Assembly: GCA_030533405.1 (NCBI GenBank)
Contig: JAUNJF010000007.1
Location: forward strand, 42,512 to 106,511
Reading direction: 5' to 3'
Origin: Eubacteriales bacterium
GTDB lineage: Bacteria > Bacillota > Clostridia > Lachnospirales > Lachnospiraceae
Length of the DNA: 64,000 nt
This document shows, piece by piece, positions 18,878 to 29,700 of this stretch. Each line of letters opens with the position of its first letter. Position 1 is the stretch's first letter. Position numbers and translations under genes: made by a program. The notes beneath the pieces were generated by a model. That model worked only from the letters and a program-made list of their open reading frames with translations. It searched no databases and was not told the origin of the DNA.

Positions 18878-19714
18878 CTATTCCATAAACAAAACTGGAT
18901 CTACAGGCTCATCACCCTGATACATTTGAAAGAATAAATGGCTTCCCTCATCTGCAAAACTGTCTGTCGGATTACCAATTGTTCCAACTGATTCGCCTGC
19001 CTTTACAAAATCTCCTTCTTTTACATAAATGGTATCTAGCTGTCCATATACCACACTGTAATCATTTCCTAAATACATCGTAACCATATTACCATATGTG
19101 TTATCACTTGTTACCTTTGTTACCTTTCCTAAATACGCACTTTTTACTGTACTTCCGTTCCCAGCCTGAATGAGCATTCCTGGATTACATCGATATTGAT
19201 CCAACGTCTTAAAATAAACGGTTGTCTCCATACTAAATGGAAGAATGACGGAACCATTTACTGGCCATGCAATTGTAGATTCACTATTGAAATTCAGTTC
19301 CCCCGCATCTGCTATAACTGGGACGGATTCTTTTTTCTTCTCCTGTTTTTCAGATGTCGAATTTTCCTTTGGTTCCTCTGTCACATCTTGCGTTGCCAAA
19401 TCGTCGTTATGAGGCTCAACCAATCCGTCATCTTCTAAATCAACCGCACCCCAAACCTCTGTACTTATGCCTGTTTTTGCATCATCTACTACGTGCTTTT
19501 CTGTCTCATCCTTCTTTTCAAATAAATCCTCATCCACTCGTGCATATTCCGATAACTGATTTGATTCACTGTCTGTGTTTGCAAGCTGTTCACCGTTTTG
19601 ACCCTTTGTATAAACAACTACAACTGCCAAAATCGCCACCAGACCAACAAATAGTGCTACATAAAACAGATTATCTTTTATCTTCTGTGATAAAGAATCC
19701 TTCTGATTTTGCAT
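18878..19714 (-). CDS. spoIIQ: SpoIIQ-like protein with degenerate M23 (LytM) domain (278 aa)
   Basis: One membrane segment (residues about 17-37), a long acidic linker (40-135) and a C-terminal LytM domain (about 150-278). The first zinc motif HxGxD is replaced (YRCNPGMLI has no His) and the second HxH reads HLFF, so it is probably not a metallopeptidase. B. subtilis SpoIIQ, which joins SpoIIIAH to connect forespore and mother cell, is also inactive. The SpoIID-like gene is two genes upstream, matching the clostridial spoIID-spoIIQ order. I chose the ATG at 19714 because AGAGGTG lies 7 nt before it; ATGs at 19720 and 19744 are alternatives. Confidence 0.75.
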   Translation of the reverse strand: MQNQKDSLSQKIKDNLFYVALFVGLVAILAVVVVYTKGQNGEQLANTDSESNQLSEYARVDEDLFEKKDETEKHVVDDAKTGISTEVWGAVDLEDDGLVEPHNDDLATQDVTEEPKENSTSEKQEKKKESVPVIADAGELNFNSESTIAWPVNGSVILPFSMETTVYFKTLDQYRCNPGMLIQAGNGSTVKSAYLGKVTKVTSDNTYGNMVTMYLGNDYSVVYGQLDTIYVKEGDFVKAGESVGTIGNPTDSFADEGSHLFFQMYQGDEPVDPVLFME

Positions 19715-19768
19715 TTTCATCACCTCTATGGATAGCTTTACCACAGTATAGAATTTTTATACACCATT

Positions 19769-21247
19769 TTAATCTTTTATTTGATATGTAACACACAATG
19801 TTGTAACATTGCCAAAATTATCCCTTGCACAGTATATCACATTATACACTTCCCCTGGAACATACGACAGTGGTCTACTAAGCGTTACATCAACATTTCC
19901 ACTATTATCGCTCACCTCAACCAAAGAAAGCAAATATGCATCATCCATTAAGCGCGACACCCGAAGCTCGCCTTGCGACTCGTTCTTCAATTGAATGATT
20001 GGCGCCTCTAAATCCACATCTACAGACAAAATAACGACCTCTGATTGATTGCCTTCTGAATCCTTTGCACGATATTTGATATGACATCTTCCCACTTTCT
20101 TATCAAATATCTCCGAAAAATCCACTAAAATAGAGGCCTTGTCCATCTCATAATTCCCGTCATATACAGTCACATTTTTTAGCAACAAATCATGTAATTG
20201 TCTTGTAGAGTTAACATCATATGCGCTAATTTTATTTACCACCTGATCCACACGAATCACAGGTGCTTGCTCATCCTTAATAATGTATTTCGCAGTTACA
20301 CTCTCTTTTACCCCTGTTTCATCTGTCACAGAAAAAGTAATCGGATATACACCACATGCCTGCCAATCCACGTCACCTTCTGTTTCTATACAATCTGTAA
20401 TATCCTTACCCGTAGAATCTAATGCCGTAATTCCTGCCAAAATATCAAAATCCGAATATCTTTCAATCTCCCTATCATATGCTCCCAAAATGACAGGTAT
20501 ATCACTCATATAAGGATTGTCTCTATCTGGATCTGTCGGATCCCAATTATTCCCTTTTCCTTTGCTATCTATAATTGCAGCAATCGGCTTTCCCATTGGT
20601 CCTAGATAATCACTTTCAAAAATGTTAACCTGCGTAAATTCATTGCAGTGCTCAAAAATCCATTTTGCATCCACAACAGACAATCGGACACATCCCGCTG
20701 AGACACCTCTTCCCAGCTTGTTATATTCCTCAATCTCTAAATCGCCTTTATCTTTCGTAAAATATGGAACAGAATGAAACAAAATATTCCCTGTAATTGC
20801 TGTGGCATATTGTCCATAAACACCATCCTCTAAGGCCAACCATTCCTCTCGGTCTCCCAAATCAAAGACTCCCTTTGGTGTATTATCTCCCTCTCCAACG
20901 GAACAAATCATCGCCTTCACAGGTTTGGAATAATATCCATCTGTTCCCAACTGATAAACTGTCACGACATTTTGAGACGCATTCACCTTAATTGCATATG
21001 GCAAGCCATTGTCTTTCAAATTCTCCCCATTATACATATCCTGTCGTTCTATTTGTCTTTCGCTATCTGTTCCGTTCTCCTGAATATGTTCTCCATCATA
21101 CACATTCCATTCTTTCCGATCCGATTGATAACCGACCAGGGTTGCCCTTCCATCATATTCCTCCGCAATGACAAGAAGGACTAAACTTACCACAAAAAAC
21201 AATGGAACAAATGACAAAAAAGATTTGTATTTCATTGGTTCAATCAT
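19769..21247 (-). CDS. L,D-transpeptidase (YkuD) with C-terminal Ig-like repeats (492 aa)
   Basis: N-terminal membrane segment (residues 9-28), then a YkuD domain (about 83-215) with His158 (FHSVPYF) and the nucleophile Cys186 in GVSAGCVRL. Such enzymes make 3-3 peptide cross-links in peptidoglycan or attach proteins. Residues about 245-490 form three Ig-like modules of the DUF5011 kind (e.g. GVYPITFSVTDETG, GRCHIKYRAKDSEGN), probably binding wall or spacing the enzyme. It lies between SpoIID-like and SpoIIQ-like genes, 54 nt from the latter, so a role in spore or septal wall is plausible but inferred. Confidence 0.88.
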   Translation of the reverse strand: MIEPMKYKSFLSFVPLFFVVSLVLLVIAEEYDGRATLVGYQSDRKEWNVYDGEHIQENGTDSERQIERQDMYNGENLKDNGLPYAIKVNASQNVVTVYQLGTDGYYSKPVKAMICSVGEGDNTPKGVFDLGDREEWLALEDGVYGQYATAITGNILFHSVPYFTKDKGDLEIEEYNKLGRGVSAGCVRLSVVDAKWIFEHCNEFTQVNIFESDYLGPMGKPIAAIIDSKGKGNNWDPTDPDRDNPYMSDIPVILGAYDREIERYSDFDILAGITALDSTGKDITDCIETEGDVDWQACGVYPITFSVTDETGVKESVTAKYIIKDEQAPVIRVDQVVNKISAYDVNSTRQLHDLLLKNVTVYDGNYEMDKASILVDFSEIFDKKVGRCHIKYRAKDSEGNQSEVVILSVDVDLEAPIIQLKNESQGELRVSRLMDDAYLLSLVEVSDNSGNVDVTLSRPLSYVPGEVYNVIYCARDNFGNVTTLCVTYQIKD

Positions 21248-21328
21248 TTCCTCTCCAACAATCTATACACAAAAATCATCTAAATCAAATAAAAATATTA
21301 TCCTATAAAAAAAATAAACTGTCAACTG

Positions 21329-22300
21329 CTATGGATTTTCCTGCATAGTCGATGGCTCCGATTTCATCTTCTTACAATCCGTAATCGAAACATTTTGATA
21401 ATAATAATCCAATATTTCCTTATATGTACTACCTTGTTGCGCCATATAATTCGCACCATAAATGGATAAACCCATACCATTTCCTTTTCCCAAGCACACA
21501 AATTTGATGCCATTGCCTTGTTCCTCAATATAGAAATTGGTAGACGCTAAATCAAATAATCGCATTGTCTCCTCGCCACTCATTTCATTTTTCCCAACTT
21601 TTACTTTTTGAACATAACCATTTTTACTGCTTTCAAGAATTTGTATCGTAACTTTGTTGTTACCTTGCTGCTCTTGTTCCAACAACCCATTAATCTGCTT
21701 CCAAAGATATATCTTTTCACTCATATATGCTTTCGCCTCAACATCCTGTGAACTATCCACAGATTGCAAATAAGGAATCTCCTTCCCCAAAATCTCATTT
21801 GCGCTCGCTGTTTTCCCCATGCTGATTTCATGATATGCTGCCATAATAAGAACATCATTTTGCGATAAAACCTGTCCCGCTGTTTCCATCACTGCCTTTT
21901 GCATTTTTTCTTCCATTTTTTTAGCATTGACTTCACCAAATAATTCTTTACGCTCATTTACTGTCAAATACTGATACGACAGCTGTTCCGCATCATTTGT
22001 ATTTTTTTGGTTCATTTCTCGTACAGCATTTGTACGAATCAATATTGCTTGTGCCTTTAATGTTTCCTCATGATAGTTGGCTGGAATTGCATTCGGAAGC
22101 ACACCTAACACATATTCCTCCAAATCAATATTTTTATATAGACCATCCCGCTCCACCAATACATTAATTCCGCTATGAAATTGCTCAATGGATGGCTTTT
22201 TATATCCAATTTGGATCTGATCCGTAAAACAACTCGCCACAAAAACAACACCACACGGAACAACAAAAAACAAAACCATAAAATATATTATCTTTTTCAT
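21329..22300 (-). CDS. spoIID: SpoIID-like protein lacking the catalytic Glu (323 aa)
   Basis: Membrane segment at residues 4-25, then a SpoIID domain: LEEYVLGVLPNAIPANY followed by LKAQAILIRTNAV aligns with the family's EEYVxGVVAxEMP...ALKAQAxAARTYA. The Glu of EMP, needed for lytic transglycosylase activity in B. subtilis SpoIID, is Ala here (NAIP), and the late GHGVGMSQYGA motif reads GKGNGMGLSIYGA. The protein may therefore be structural. The open frame starts at 22342, but the ATG at 22300 begins the membrane segment and has AGAGAGG upstream, within the stem of the glgP terminator. Confidence 0.82.
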   Translation of the reverse strand: MKKIIYFMVLFFVVPCGVVFVASCFTDQIQIGYKKPSIEQFHSGINVLVERDGLYKNIDLEEYVLGVLPNAIPANYHEETLKAQAILIRTNAVREMNQKNTNDAEQLSYQYLTVNERKELFGEVNAKKMEEKMQKAVMETAGQVLSQNDVLIMAAYHEISMGKTASANEILGKEIPYLQSVDSSQDVEAKAYMSEKIYLWKQINGLLEQEQQGNNKVTIQILESSKNGYVQKVKVGKNEMSGEETMRLFDLASTNFYIEEQGNGIKFVCLGKGNGMGLSIYGANYMAQQGSTYKEILDYYYQNVSITDCKKMKSEPSTMQENP

Positions 22301-22303
22301 AAA

Positions 22304-22339
22304 AAAACCTCTCTTACAATTGTATGTAAGAGAGGTTTT
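22304..22339 (-). terminator. glgP terminator whose stem contains the spoIID ribosome site
   Basis: Perfect 15-bp stem (22304-22318 with 22325-22339), 6-nt loop, followed on the minus strand by a T-run that ends at the spoIID ATG. The 3' arm carries AAGAGAGG, the only ribosome site for spoIID. Confidence 0.85.
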
Positions 22340-22362
22340 CATTATTCGTTATTTATCCTGTA

Positions 22363-24834
22363 TTATTTAGAAGTTTTCTTCTTTGCTGGTTCCTTTGGCA
22401 TCTTTACTTCCACTTTTTTCAACTTCCAAATCTCCTGTGCATACTGCTCAATTGTACGGTCAGAAGAGAACTTACCTGAGCAAGCTGTATTCAACATTGC
22501 CATCTTAGCCCATCTCTTCTCGTCTCTGTATGCCTCATCAACCTTCTTATGTGCTTCACAATAAGAATCAAAATCCTTTAATGTAAAGTAAACATCTTCT
22601 TTTAATAAAGAATCATAAATGTCACGGAATAACTCTGTATCTTCATGGAAGAAACCATTAATCAACTGTGTCATCACACGACGTACATTTGCGTTACTAT
22701 TGTAAATGTCAGATGGATGATAATTGTGATCACGCTCATATGCCATAACCTCTTCAGCAGAAAGACCGAAGATAAATGCATTCTCTGCGCCAACTTCCTC
22801 AACAATCTCAACGTTCGCTCCATCCATTGTACCAAGTGTAGGTGCACCATTTAACATAAACTTCATATTACCTGTACCAGATGCCTCACGAGAAGCTGTT
22901 GAAATCTGTTCAGATACATCTGCAGCTGCAAAAATAAGCTCTGCATTTGATACACGATAGTTCTCAATAAATACAACCTTAATCTTACCCTTAATAGACT
23001 CATCATTATTGATTACATCTGCAACAGAGTTGATTAACTTGATGGTTAACTTCGCACGCTTGTAACCAGCTGCTGCTTTCGCACCAAAGATAAATGTACG
23101 AGGTACGATGTCCATCTCAGGATGCTCTTTAATCTCATTATATAAATGCATAACATGTAAAATGTTAAGTAACTGTCTCTTGTACTCATGAAGTCTCTTA
23201 ACCTGTACATCAAAGATTGAACGAGGATCAACCTCTACACCATTATGTTCCTTGATATATGCAGCAAGTCTAACCTTGTTCTGGTATTTGATATTCATGA
23301 ACTCCTGCTGACATTTCTCATCATCTACATAAACTTTTAATTTGCTAAGATGTGGCAAATCTGTAATCCACTCATCACCAATCTTCGATGTAATCCAATC
23401 TGCTAACAATGGATTGCCATGTAACAAGAATCTTCTCTGTGTGATACCATTTGTCTTATTATTGAACTGCTCTGGTCTCATCTCATAGAAGTCTTTCAAT
23501 TCACGTTTCTTTAAAATCTCTGTATGAAGCTGTGCAACACCATTTACAGAATAAGAACCTGCAATTGCAAGATGTGCCATCTTAACCTGACCATCATAAA
23601 GAATTGCCATGCTCTTAACCTTCTCTGGGTTATTTGGATACTTCTCACGAATCATGTTCACATATCTTCTGTCAATCTCCTCGATAATCTGATATACACG
23701 AGGTAATAATCTTGAGAATAACTCGATTGGCCATTTCTCAAGCGCTTCTGCCATAATTGTATGGTTGGTATATGCACATGTCTTGCATGTAATATCCCAT
23801 GCCTCATCCCATTCAAAACCTTCCTCATCTACAAGGATTCTCATAAGCTCTGCTACTGTTACAGTTGGATGTGTATCATTCAACTGGAATGTAACCTTGT
23901 TTGGAAGATCATGCAAATCTGCATTATGCTCTTTAAACTTCTTAAGTGCAGTCTGGATAGATGCAGAAATGAAGAAGTACTGCTGTTTCAAACGTAATTC
24001 CTTACCTGCATAGTGATTATCATTTGGATAAAGAACCTCAACAATTGTTCTTGCCAAATTCTGCTGTTCCACTGCCTTTTGGTATTCACCCTTATCAAAT
24101 GAATCCAAGTTGAAATCCTGAATTGCTTCTGCATCCCAAATACGCAATGTATTTACCACATTATTACCATAACCAATTACTGGAATATCATAAGGTACAG
24201 CTAAAATTGAAGAATAATCTTCCTGTACGAAACGATTACGTCCATCCTGATACTCTACCTTTACATGTCCACCGAATTTTACTTCACATGCATACTCCGA
24301 ACGGCGTACCTCAAATGGGTTGCCATCTCTCAACCAATCATCTGGCTTTTCAACCTGAAAACCATCCTTGATTACCTGCTTAAACATACCATAGCGATAA
24401 CGAATACCACAACCATATGCAGGATAACCAAGTGTTGCAAGAGAATCCAAGAAACATGCAGCAAGTCGTCCAAGACCACCATTACCAAGTGCTGCATCTG
24501 GCTCCTGATCTTCAATTACATTTAAGTCAAATCCTAATTCATCTAACGCTTCTTTGACACCAGTGTAATATGTCATGTTAATCAAATTATTACCCAATGC
24601 TCTACCCATTAAAAATTCCATGGATAAATAATAAACTGTTTTTGCATTCTGCTTTTCATATTCCTTATGTGTGGCAATCCACTGATCAATAATATCATCC
24701 TTTATTGCATATGATACAGCCTGAAAAATCTGCTGATTTGTTGCCTCATCAATTGTTTTACGATAAAGAGTCTTTACGTTATTGATAACCTCTTTTTTAA
24801 ATCCCTCTTTATCAAAGTCTAACTTCTTTGCCAT
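22363..24834 (-). CDS. glgP: Glycogen/maltodextrin phosphorylase (823 aa)
   Basis: Releases glucose 1-phosphate from alpha-1,4-glucans. The GGLGRLAACFLDSLATLG segment near residue 115 and the PLP-binding EASGTGNMKFMLNG near 655 are those of GT35 phosphorylases; 823 aa is the usual length. The C-terminal tail after about 805 is Lys-rich (PKEPAKKKTSK). Single gene with its own leader (AAGGAGG ribosome site) and terminator. Clostridial spore formers often store glycogen before sporulation, which fits the neighbouring genes, but that link is inference. Confidence 0.96.
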   Translation of the reverse strand: MAKKLDFDKEGFKKEVINNVKTLYRKTIDEATNQQIFQAVSYAIKDDIIDQWIATHKEYEKQNAKTVYYLSMEFLMGRALGNNLINMTYYTGVKEALDELGFDLNVIEDQEPDAALGNGGLGRLAACFLDSLATLGYPAYGCGIRYRYGMFKQVIKDGFQVEKPDDWLRDGNPFEVRRSEYACEVKFGGHVKVEYQDGRNRFVQEDYSSILAVPYDIPVIGYGNNVVNTLRIWDAEAIQDFNLDSFDKGEYQKAVEQQNLARTIVEVLYPNDNHYAGKELRLKQQYFFISASIQTALKKFKEHNADLHDLPNKVTFQLNDTHPTVTVAELMRILVDEEGFEWDEAWDITCKTCAYTNHTIMAEALEKWPIELFSRLLPRVYQIIEEIDRRYVNMIREKYPNNPEKVKSMAILYDGQVKMAHLAIAGSYSVNGVAQLHTEILKKRELKDFYEMRPEQFNNKTNGITQRRFLLHGNPLLADWITSKIGDEWITDLPHLSKLKVYVDDEKCQQEFMNIKYQNKVRLAAYIKEHNGVEVDPRSIFDVQVKRLHEYKRQLLNILHVMHLYNEIKEHPEMDIVPRTFIFGAKAAAGYKRAKLTIKLINSVADVINNDESIKGKIKVVFIENYRVSNAELIFAAADVSEQISTASREASGTGNMKFMLNGAPTLGTMDGANVEIVEEVGAENAFIFGLSAEEVMAYERDHNYHPSDIYNSNANVRRVMTQLINGFFHEDTELFRDIYDSLLKEDVYFTLKDFDSYCEAHKKVDEAYRDEKRWAKMAMLNTACSGKFSSDRTIEQYAQEIWKLKKVEVKMPKEPAKKKTSK

Positions 24835-24882
24835 GTAACACTAACCTCCTTGAAATTCTCATACAATCCCTTCTTCCAAAGG

Positions 24883-24909
24883 ATTATATCCCTCATATTA
24901 TTTTATCAA
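24883..24909 (-). promoter_or_regulatory. Possible glgP promoter
   Basis: TTGATA (24909-24904) and TATAAT (24888-24883) on the minus strand, 15 nt apart, which is short. The -10 is about 50 nt upstream of glgP. Confidence 0.4.
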
Positions 24910-24931
24910 AAATGGCTATCTTCTACAAGCT

Positions 24932-26608
24932 TTATTTCGATTTCGTGCGCACGCCATTTTCATCTACATAGTACTTTCCTATCCATTTTTTCTTCTGCAT
25001 CTTTCCAGATGTTTTACTAAAGTAGTAATATTTACCATTGATTTTCTTCCAACCAGTTACCATTTCACCTGTGGCAGGATCAAAATAATAGTAAGTTAAC
25101 AACTTCTTAATCCATCCTGTCTTTTGCTTTCCTTCTGAACCAAAATAATATTTCTTTCCATCAACTTCAATTATACTCTTTTTCGCCATCACACCAGATT
25201 CTTCGTCAAAATAGTAATTAGAACCATTTAATTTCTGATAACCGAAAAGCTGTTTTCCACTCCAGTCAAATCCATATGATTTTGTTCCAATCTTAACGAT
25301 ACAACCAAATACAACATGACCTTTGCTATCTACATAGTAAACATTGTCCTTTACACTATGAAGACCTTTCTTTAACTGTTTACCTGAGCTGTTAAATAAA
25401 TATGTATAAACGCCATCTCCATATGCCTGATTCTTGACAACAACACCATTTCCCTTTGCCAAATAACGCGAATTATTCACTGTAAACCATCCAGTTACCA
25501 GTTCACCAGTGTTTGGTGACAAGTAATAGGAATTACCATCCACCTTAACAAAGCCTGTCTTCATTTTTCCAGTTTTGCGATCAAAATAATACCACTTACC
25601 TTCATCCTTTACCCATCCACACATTACGGTATCGCCATCCACATAATAAGTCGCATCATCCTCTTCCACAAAGCAACCATCCAATGTTAATTTATGTAAT
25701 CCAAAATATTCAATAATCGCCTTTGCATCTGCCTGTCCAACTTTTTTGCGTTTCGCTTTCGTTGCAAAGAAACGACTACAGTCTGATGCATTAGAAATAA
25801 ATCCATGTTCAATAATAACACTTGGAATTTTCTGTACCACACCTCTTCTTACAATCGAATAATAATCAGATAACATTCCATTGCTATAGCGTGTTCCATT
25901 TTCTGAACGGCGAAGCAAAAGACCTTTGTTCGCAATTCCTAATTCTTTTAATTTATCTAACGCAATATATCCAAACTTCTGTGTTTTCACACGAATAGAA
26001 TCATTATATCCAGACTTATACGCAGTTAAAACGTTTGCACCGTAGGTAGAGGAACTACCTGCGTTGATATGCATACTTACTAAGAAATCTGCTCCCATTT
26101 TCTTTGCATAGTTGTTACGTGAGCTTAAGCAATCGCCCACACCCAATGCCTCACAGCAATCAGAACCCTCTCTTGTCATATACACTGTAACATCTTCATA
26201 ATTTTCTAAATAATCACGACACGCAATCGCAATATCCATCGTCACAACTTCTTCTCGAAGTCCATGACCTGCCGCACCGGGATGTCTTGGGCAATGACCA
26301 GGATCTAATACAACAACCTTTGATGTCTTTGGTGATAAACCCGTATCCACCATCTCATCGTCGTCCTCTTCCTCCGCCATCTCTGCCTCTGTCGTCTTTT
26401 CAGTCGTTGGTGCCTCTGTCGTTTTCTCAGTTGTCTTCTGCTCTGTCGACACTACTTCTGTTGTAATTTCTGTTGTAGCCTGCTCTGTCTTCACTACCTC
26501 TGTTGTAGATTGTTCCTCTGCCGCTTTCGCAAGCTGACCAGGAGCAAGGCCTCCCATTATCATTGCCGCAACTAAGGTATACGACATTATCTTTTTCATT
26601 TTATGCAT
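24932..26608 (-). CDS. N-acetylmuramoyl-L-alanine amidase (Amidase_3) with choline-binding-type repeats (558 aa)
   Basis: Secreted wall hydrolase. Signal peptide ends near AKAA (residue 30). Residues 33-85 are a Thr/Glu-rich repeated linker (TTE units). The Amidase_3 domain follows (about 97-300): VVLDPGHCPRHPGA and SMHINA hold zinc His residues, and IIEHGFISN the catalytic Glu. Residues 305-555 contain about ten CW-binding repeats (WYYFDRKTGKMKTG type), which bind wall polymers. Start at 26608 chosen for the TAGGAG ribosome site. It is followed downstream by glgP's opposite end and stands alone. Confidence 0.92.
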   Translation of the reverse strand: MHKMKKIMSYTLVAAMIMGGLAPGQLAKAAEEQSTTEVVKTEQATTEITTEVVSTEQKTTEKTTEAPTTEKTTEAEMAEEEDDDEMVDTGLSPKTSKVVVLDPGHCPRHPGAAGHGLREEVVTMDIAIACRDYLENYEDVTVYMTREGSDCCEALGVGDCLSSRNNYAKKMGADFLVSMHINAGSSSTYGANVLTAYKSGYNDSIRVKTQKFGYIALDKLKELGIANKGLLLRRSENGTRYSNGMLSDYYSIVRRGVVQKIPSVIIEHGFISNASDCSRFFATKAKRKKVGQADAKAIIEYFGLHKLTLDGCFVEEDDATYYVDGDTVMCGWVKDEGKWYYFDRKTGKMKTGFVKVDGNSYYLSPNTGELVTGWFTVNNSRYLAKGNGVVVKNQAYGDGVYTYLFNSSGKQLKKGLHSVKDNVYYVDSKGHVVFGCIVKIGTKSYGFDWSGKQLFGYQKLNGSNYYFDEESGVMAKKSIIEVDGKKYYFGSEGKQKTGWIKKLLTYYYFDPATGEMVTGWKKINGKYYYFSKTSGKMQKKKWIGKYYVDENGVRTKSK

Positions 26609-26707
26609 ATTAATACTCCTAACTTTCTTAAGAAATTCTTAACTAGTATACATTTTTTTCTAAAAACATGCAACCCACGGAAAAATTTAACAATTTTCCA
26701 AAGAAAA

Positions 26708-26743
26708 AGACCACTGTTTTGCCCATCACAAAACAGTGATCTT
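26708..26743 (-). terminator. Terminator of ileS
   Basis: On the minus strand AAGATCACTGTTTTG pairs with CAAAACAGTGGTCTT across seven bases, then TTTTTC. Confidence 0.85.
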
Positions 26744-26771
26744 ATCGTCTTGTTTATTGTATGTTCAAAGA

Positions 26772-29700
26772 TTATGCATTTTTTGTCACACCAAGAGAAA
26801 CCTTCTCACCATTGATGTTCCATTCCTTTGTAAATCCATCCAAGCTATCATAGTTGATTGCTGTTGCAAGTACATCACCAAAGATTGTTTCCTCATTCTT
26901 CTTCATGATTTCAGCAACCTTGTCGTTACCCTGAACAGAGATGGTAATCTTGTCCATTACCTCAAATCCAGCTTCCTTACGCATTGTCTGTACCTTTGAA
27001 ATAACCTCACGTACAAATCCTTCCTCAAGAAGTTCTGGAGTCAACTGAATATCTAATACAACAGTTACAACTGCATCTGCCTCTGTTACATAGTCATCTG
27101 ACTTAGCTGTCTCGATCAACAAATCTTCCTCAGCAAGAGAAACCTCAACGCCATCAACCTCAAACTTCAATGCACCCTCACTCTTAAGTGTAGCCATTGC
27201 ATCGCCACCCTTTAACTCAGCAAGGTAAGCACGGATACCATTTAACTGTTTACCATACTTAGGACCAACTGTCTTTAACTGTGGCTTAAATGTGTATGAA
27301 CTGAACGCAGATACATCATCCTTAAAGGTTACAGCCTTCACATTTAACTCATCCTCAATGATTTCCTTATAGAACTCAGAAAGCTCCTTCTCAGCCTTAA
27401 CATACATGTTACCGATTGGCTGACGATTCTTGATGTTTGCGCTGTTACGAGCAGCACGACCAAGAACAACAATCTTAAGAACAGCATCCATATCTGCCTC
27501 AAGCTCTTTGTCAATCATAGCTGTATCTGCAACTGGGAAGTCACATAAATGAATACTCTTAGGAGCACTCTTATCTACATTCATTACTAAGTTCTGGTAG
27601 ATATCCTCTGCCATAAATGGAATCATTGGAGAAGCAGTCTTAGCGATTGTTACAAGAGCTGTGTAAAGAGTCATATAAGCATTAATCTTATCCTGCTCCA
27701 TTCCCTTAGCCCAGAAACGCTCACGAGAACGACGTACGTACCAGTTACTCATATCATCAACGAACTCTGAAAGTGCCTTTGTAGCCTCCGGAATCTTGTA
27801 ATTTCCAAGACTCTCGTCTACTGTCTTCACTGCAGAATTCAATTTTGACAATAACCATTTATCCATTACTGGAAGCTTATCATAATCCAAGCTGTAGTTT
27901 GCTGGATTGAACTCATCAATATTTGCATAAAGTACATAGAATGCATAAGTATTCCACAATGTACCCATGAATTTACGCTGTCCTTCCACAACTGCATCCT
28001 CATAGAAACGGTTTGGCAACCAAGGAGCTGAGTTTGAATAGAAGTACCAACGAATTGCATCTGCACCGTACTTGTTAAGTGCATCCATTGGGTCAACTGC
28101 ATTTCCCTTAGACTTAGACATCTTATTACCATCTTTATCTAATACATGACCAAGAACGATAACATTCTTATATGGAGCCTTATCAAACAACAAGGTTGAA
28201 ATAGCCATCAATGAATAGAACCAACCTCTTGTCTGGTCAACTGCCTCTGAAATGAAGTCAGCTGGGAAGTTCTCCTCAAAGATTTCTTTATTCTCAAATG
28301 GATAGTGCCACTGTGCAAATGGCATTGCTCCTGAATCGAACCAGCAGTCGATAACCTCTGGTACACGCTTCATTTCCTTACCACAATCTGGACAGTTAAT
28401 AGTTACTTCATCGATATATGGACGGTGAAGTTCGATTTCCTCTGGACAGTTGCTGCTCATTGCCTTCAACTCTTCCTTAGAACCGATGGCATGACGCTTA
28501 CCACATGAACACTCCCAGATATTAAGTGGAGTACCCCAGTAACGGTTACGTGAAAGACCCCAGTCCTGAACATTCTCAAGCCAAGCACCGAAACGTCCCT
28601 TACCGATTCCTTCTGGAATCCAGTTAACTGTATTATTGTTTGCAACCAACTTATCCTTTACTGCAGACATCTTGATGAACCAAGTATCTCTTGCGTAATA
28701 AATAAGCGGAGTATCACATCTCCAACAGAATGGATAATCATGCTCAAACTTAGGTGCATCGAATAATAAACCATCCTTCTCAAGATCAACCAAGATTGGC
28801 TTATCTGCATCCTTAACGAACATTCCAGCATATGGAGTATCCTCTGTCATTTCACCCTTACCATTTACAAACTGTACAAATGGAAGCTCGTAGTTACGTC
28901 CAACATTTGCATCGTCCTCACCAAATGCAGGAGCGATATGAACGATACCAGTACCATCTGACATTGTTACATAACTATCACAAGTGATGTAATGTCCTTT
29001 CTCAGGAATCTTAGCAACATAGTCGCCTGTACACTTGAATAATGGCTCGTACTCTTTTCTCTCTAAATCCTTACCAACATAAGTCTCTAATACTTCGTAA
29101 GCTGGCTTGTCATCCTCAGCAAGCTTGCCAAGTACATTATCAAGAAGTGCCTGTGCCATATAGTAGGTATATCCATCAGCTGCCTTTACCTTACAGTAAG
29201 TCTCATCTGGGTTAACACAAAGTGCAACGTTACTTGGTAATGTCCAAGGTGTTGTTGTCCATGCAAGGAAGTAAGCATCCTCACCGATTACCTTGAAACG
29301 AACAACTGCAGAACGCTCTTTCACATTCTTATATCCCTGAGCAACCTCATGAGAAGAAAGCGGAGTACCACAACGTGGACAATAAGGAACAATCTTGAAA
29401 CCTTTGTAAAGAAGGCCCTTATCCCAGATCTGCTTTAATGCCCACCACTCTGACTCGATGAAGTTATCATGGTATGTTACATATGGATCATCCATATCTG
29501 CCCAGAATCCTACTTTACCAGAGAACTCTTCCCACATACCTTTGTATTTCCATACTGACTCTTTACATTTTGTGATAAATGGATCCAAACCGTACTCTTC
29601 GATCTGCTCCTTACCATCAATACCCAGTAATTTCTCTACCTCAAGCTCAACTGGAAGTCCATGTGTATCCCATCCAGCCTTACGAATAATCTTATGTCCC

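Noticed and set aside
25000-25600. Repeated DNA resembling a CRISPR or satellite array
   Set aside because: The periodicity comes from choline-binding-type protein repeats and the units are too divergent in DNA.
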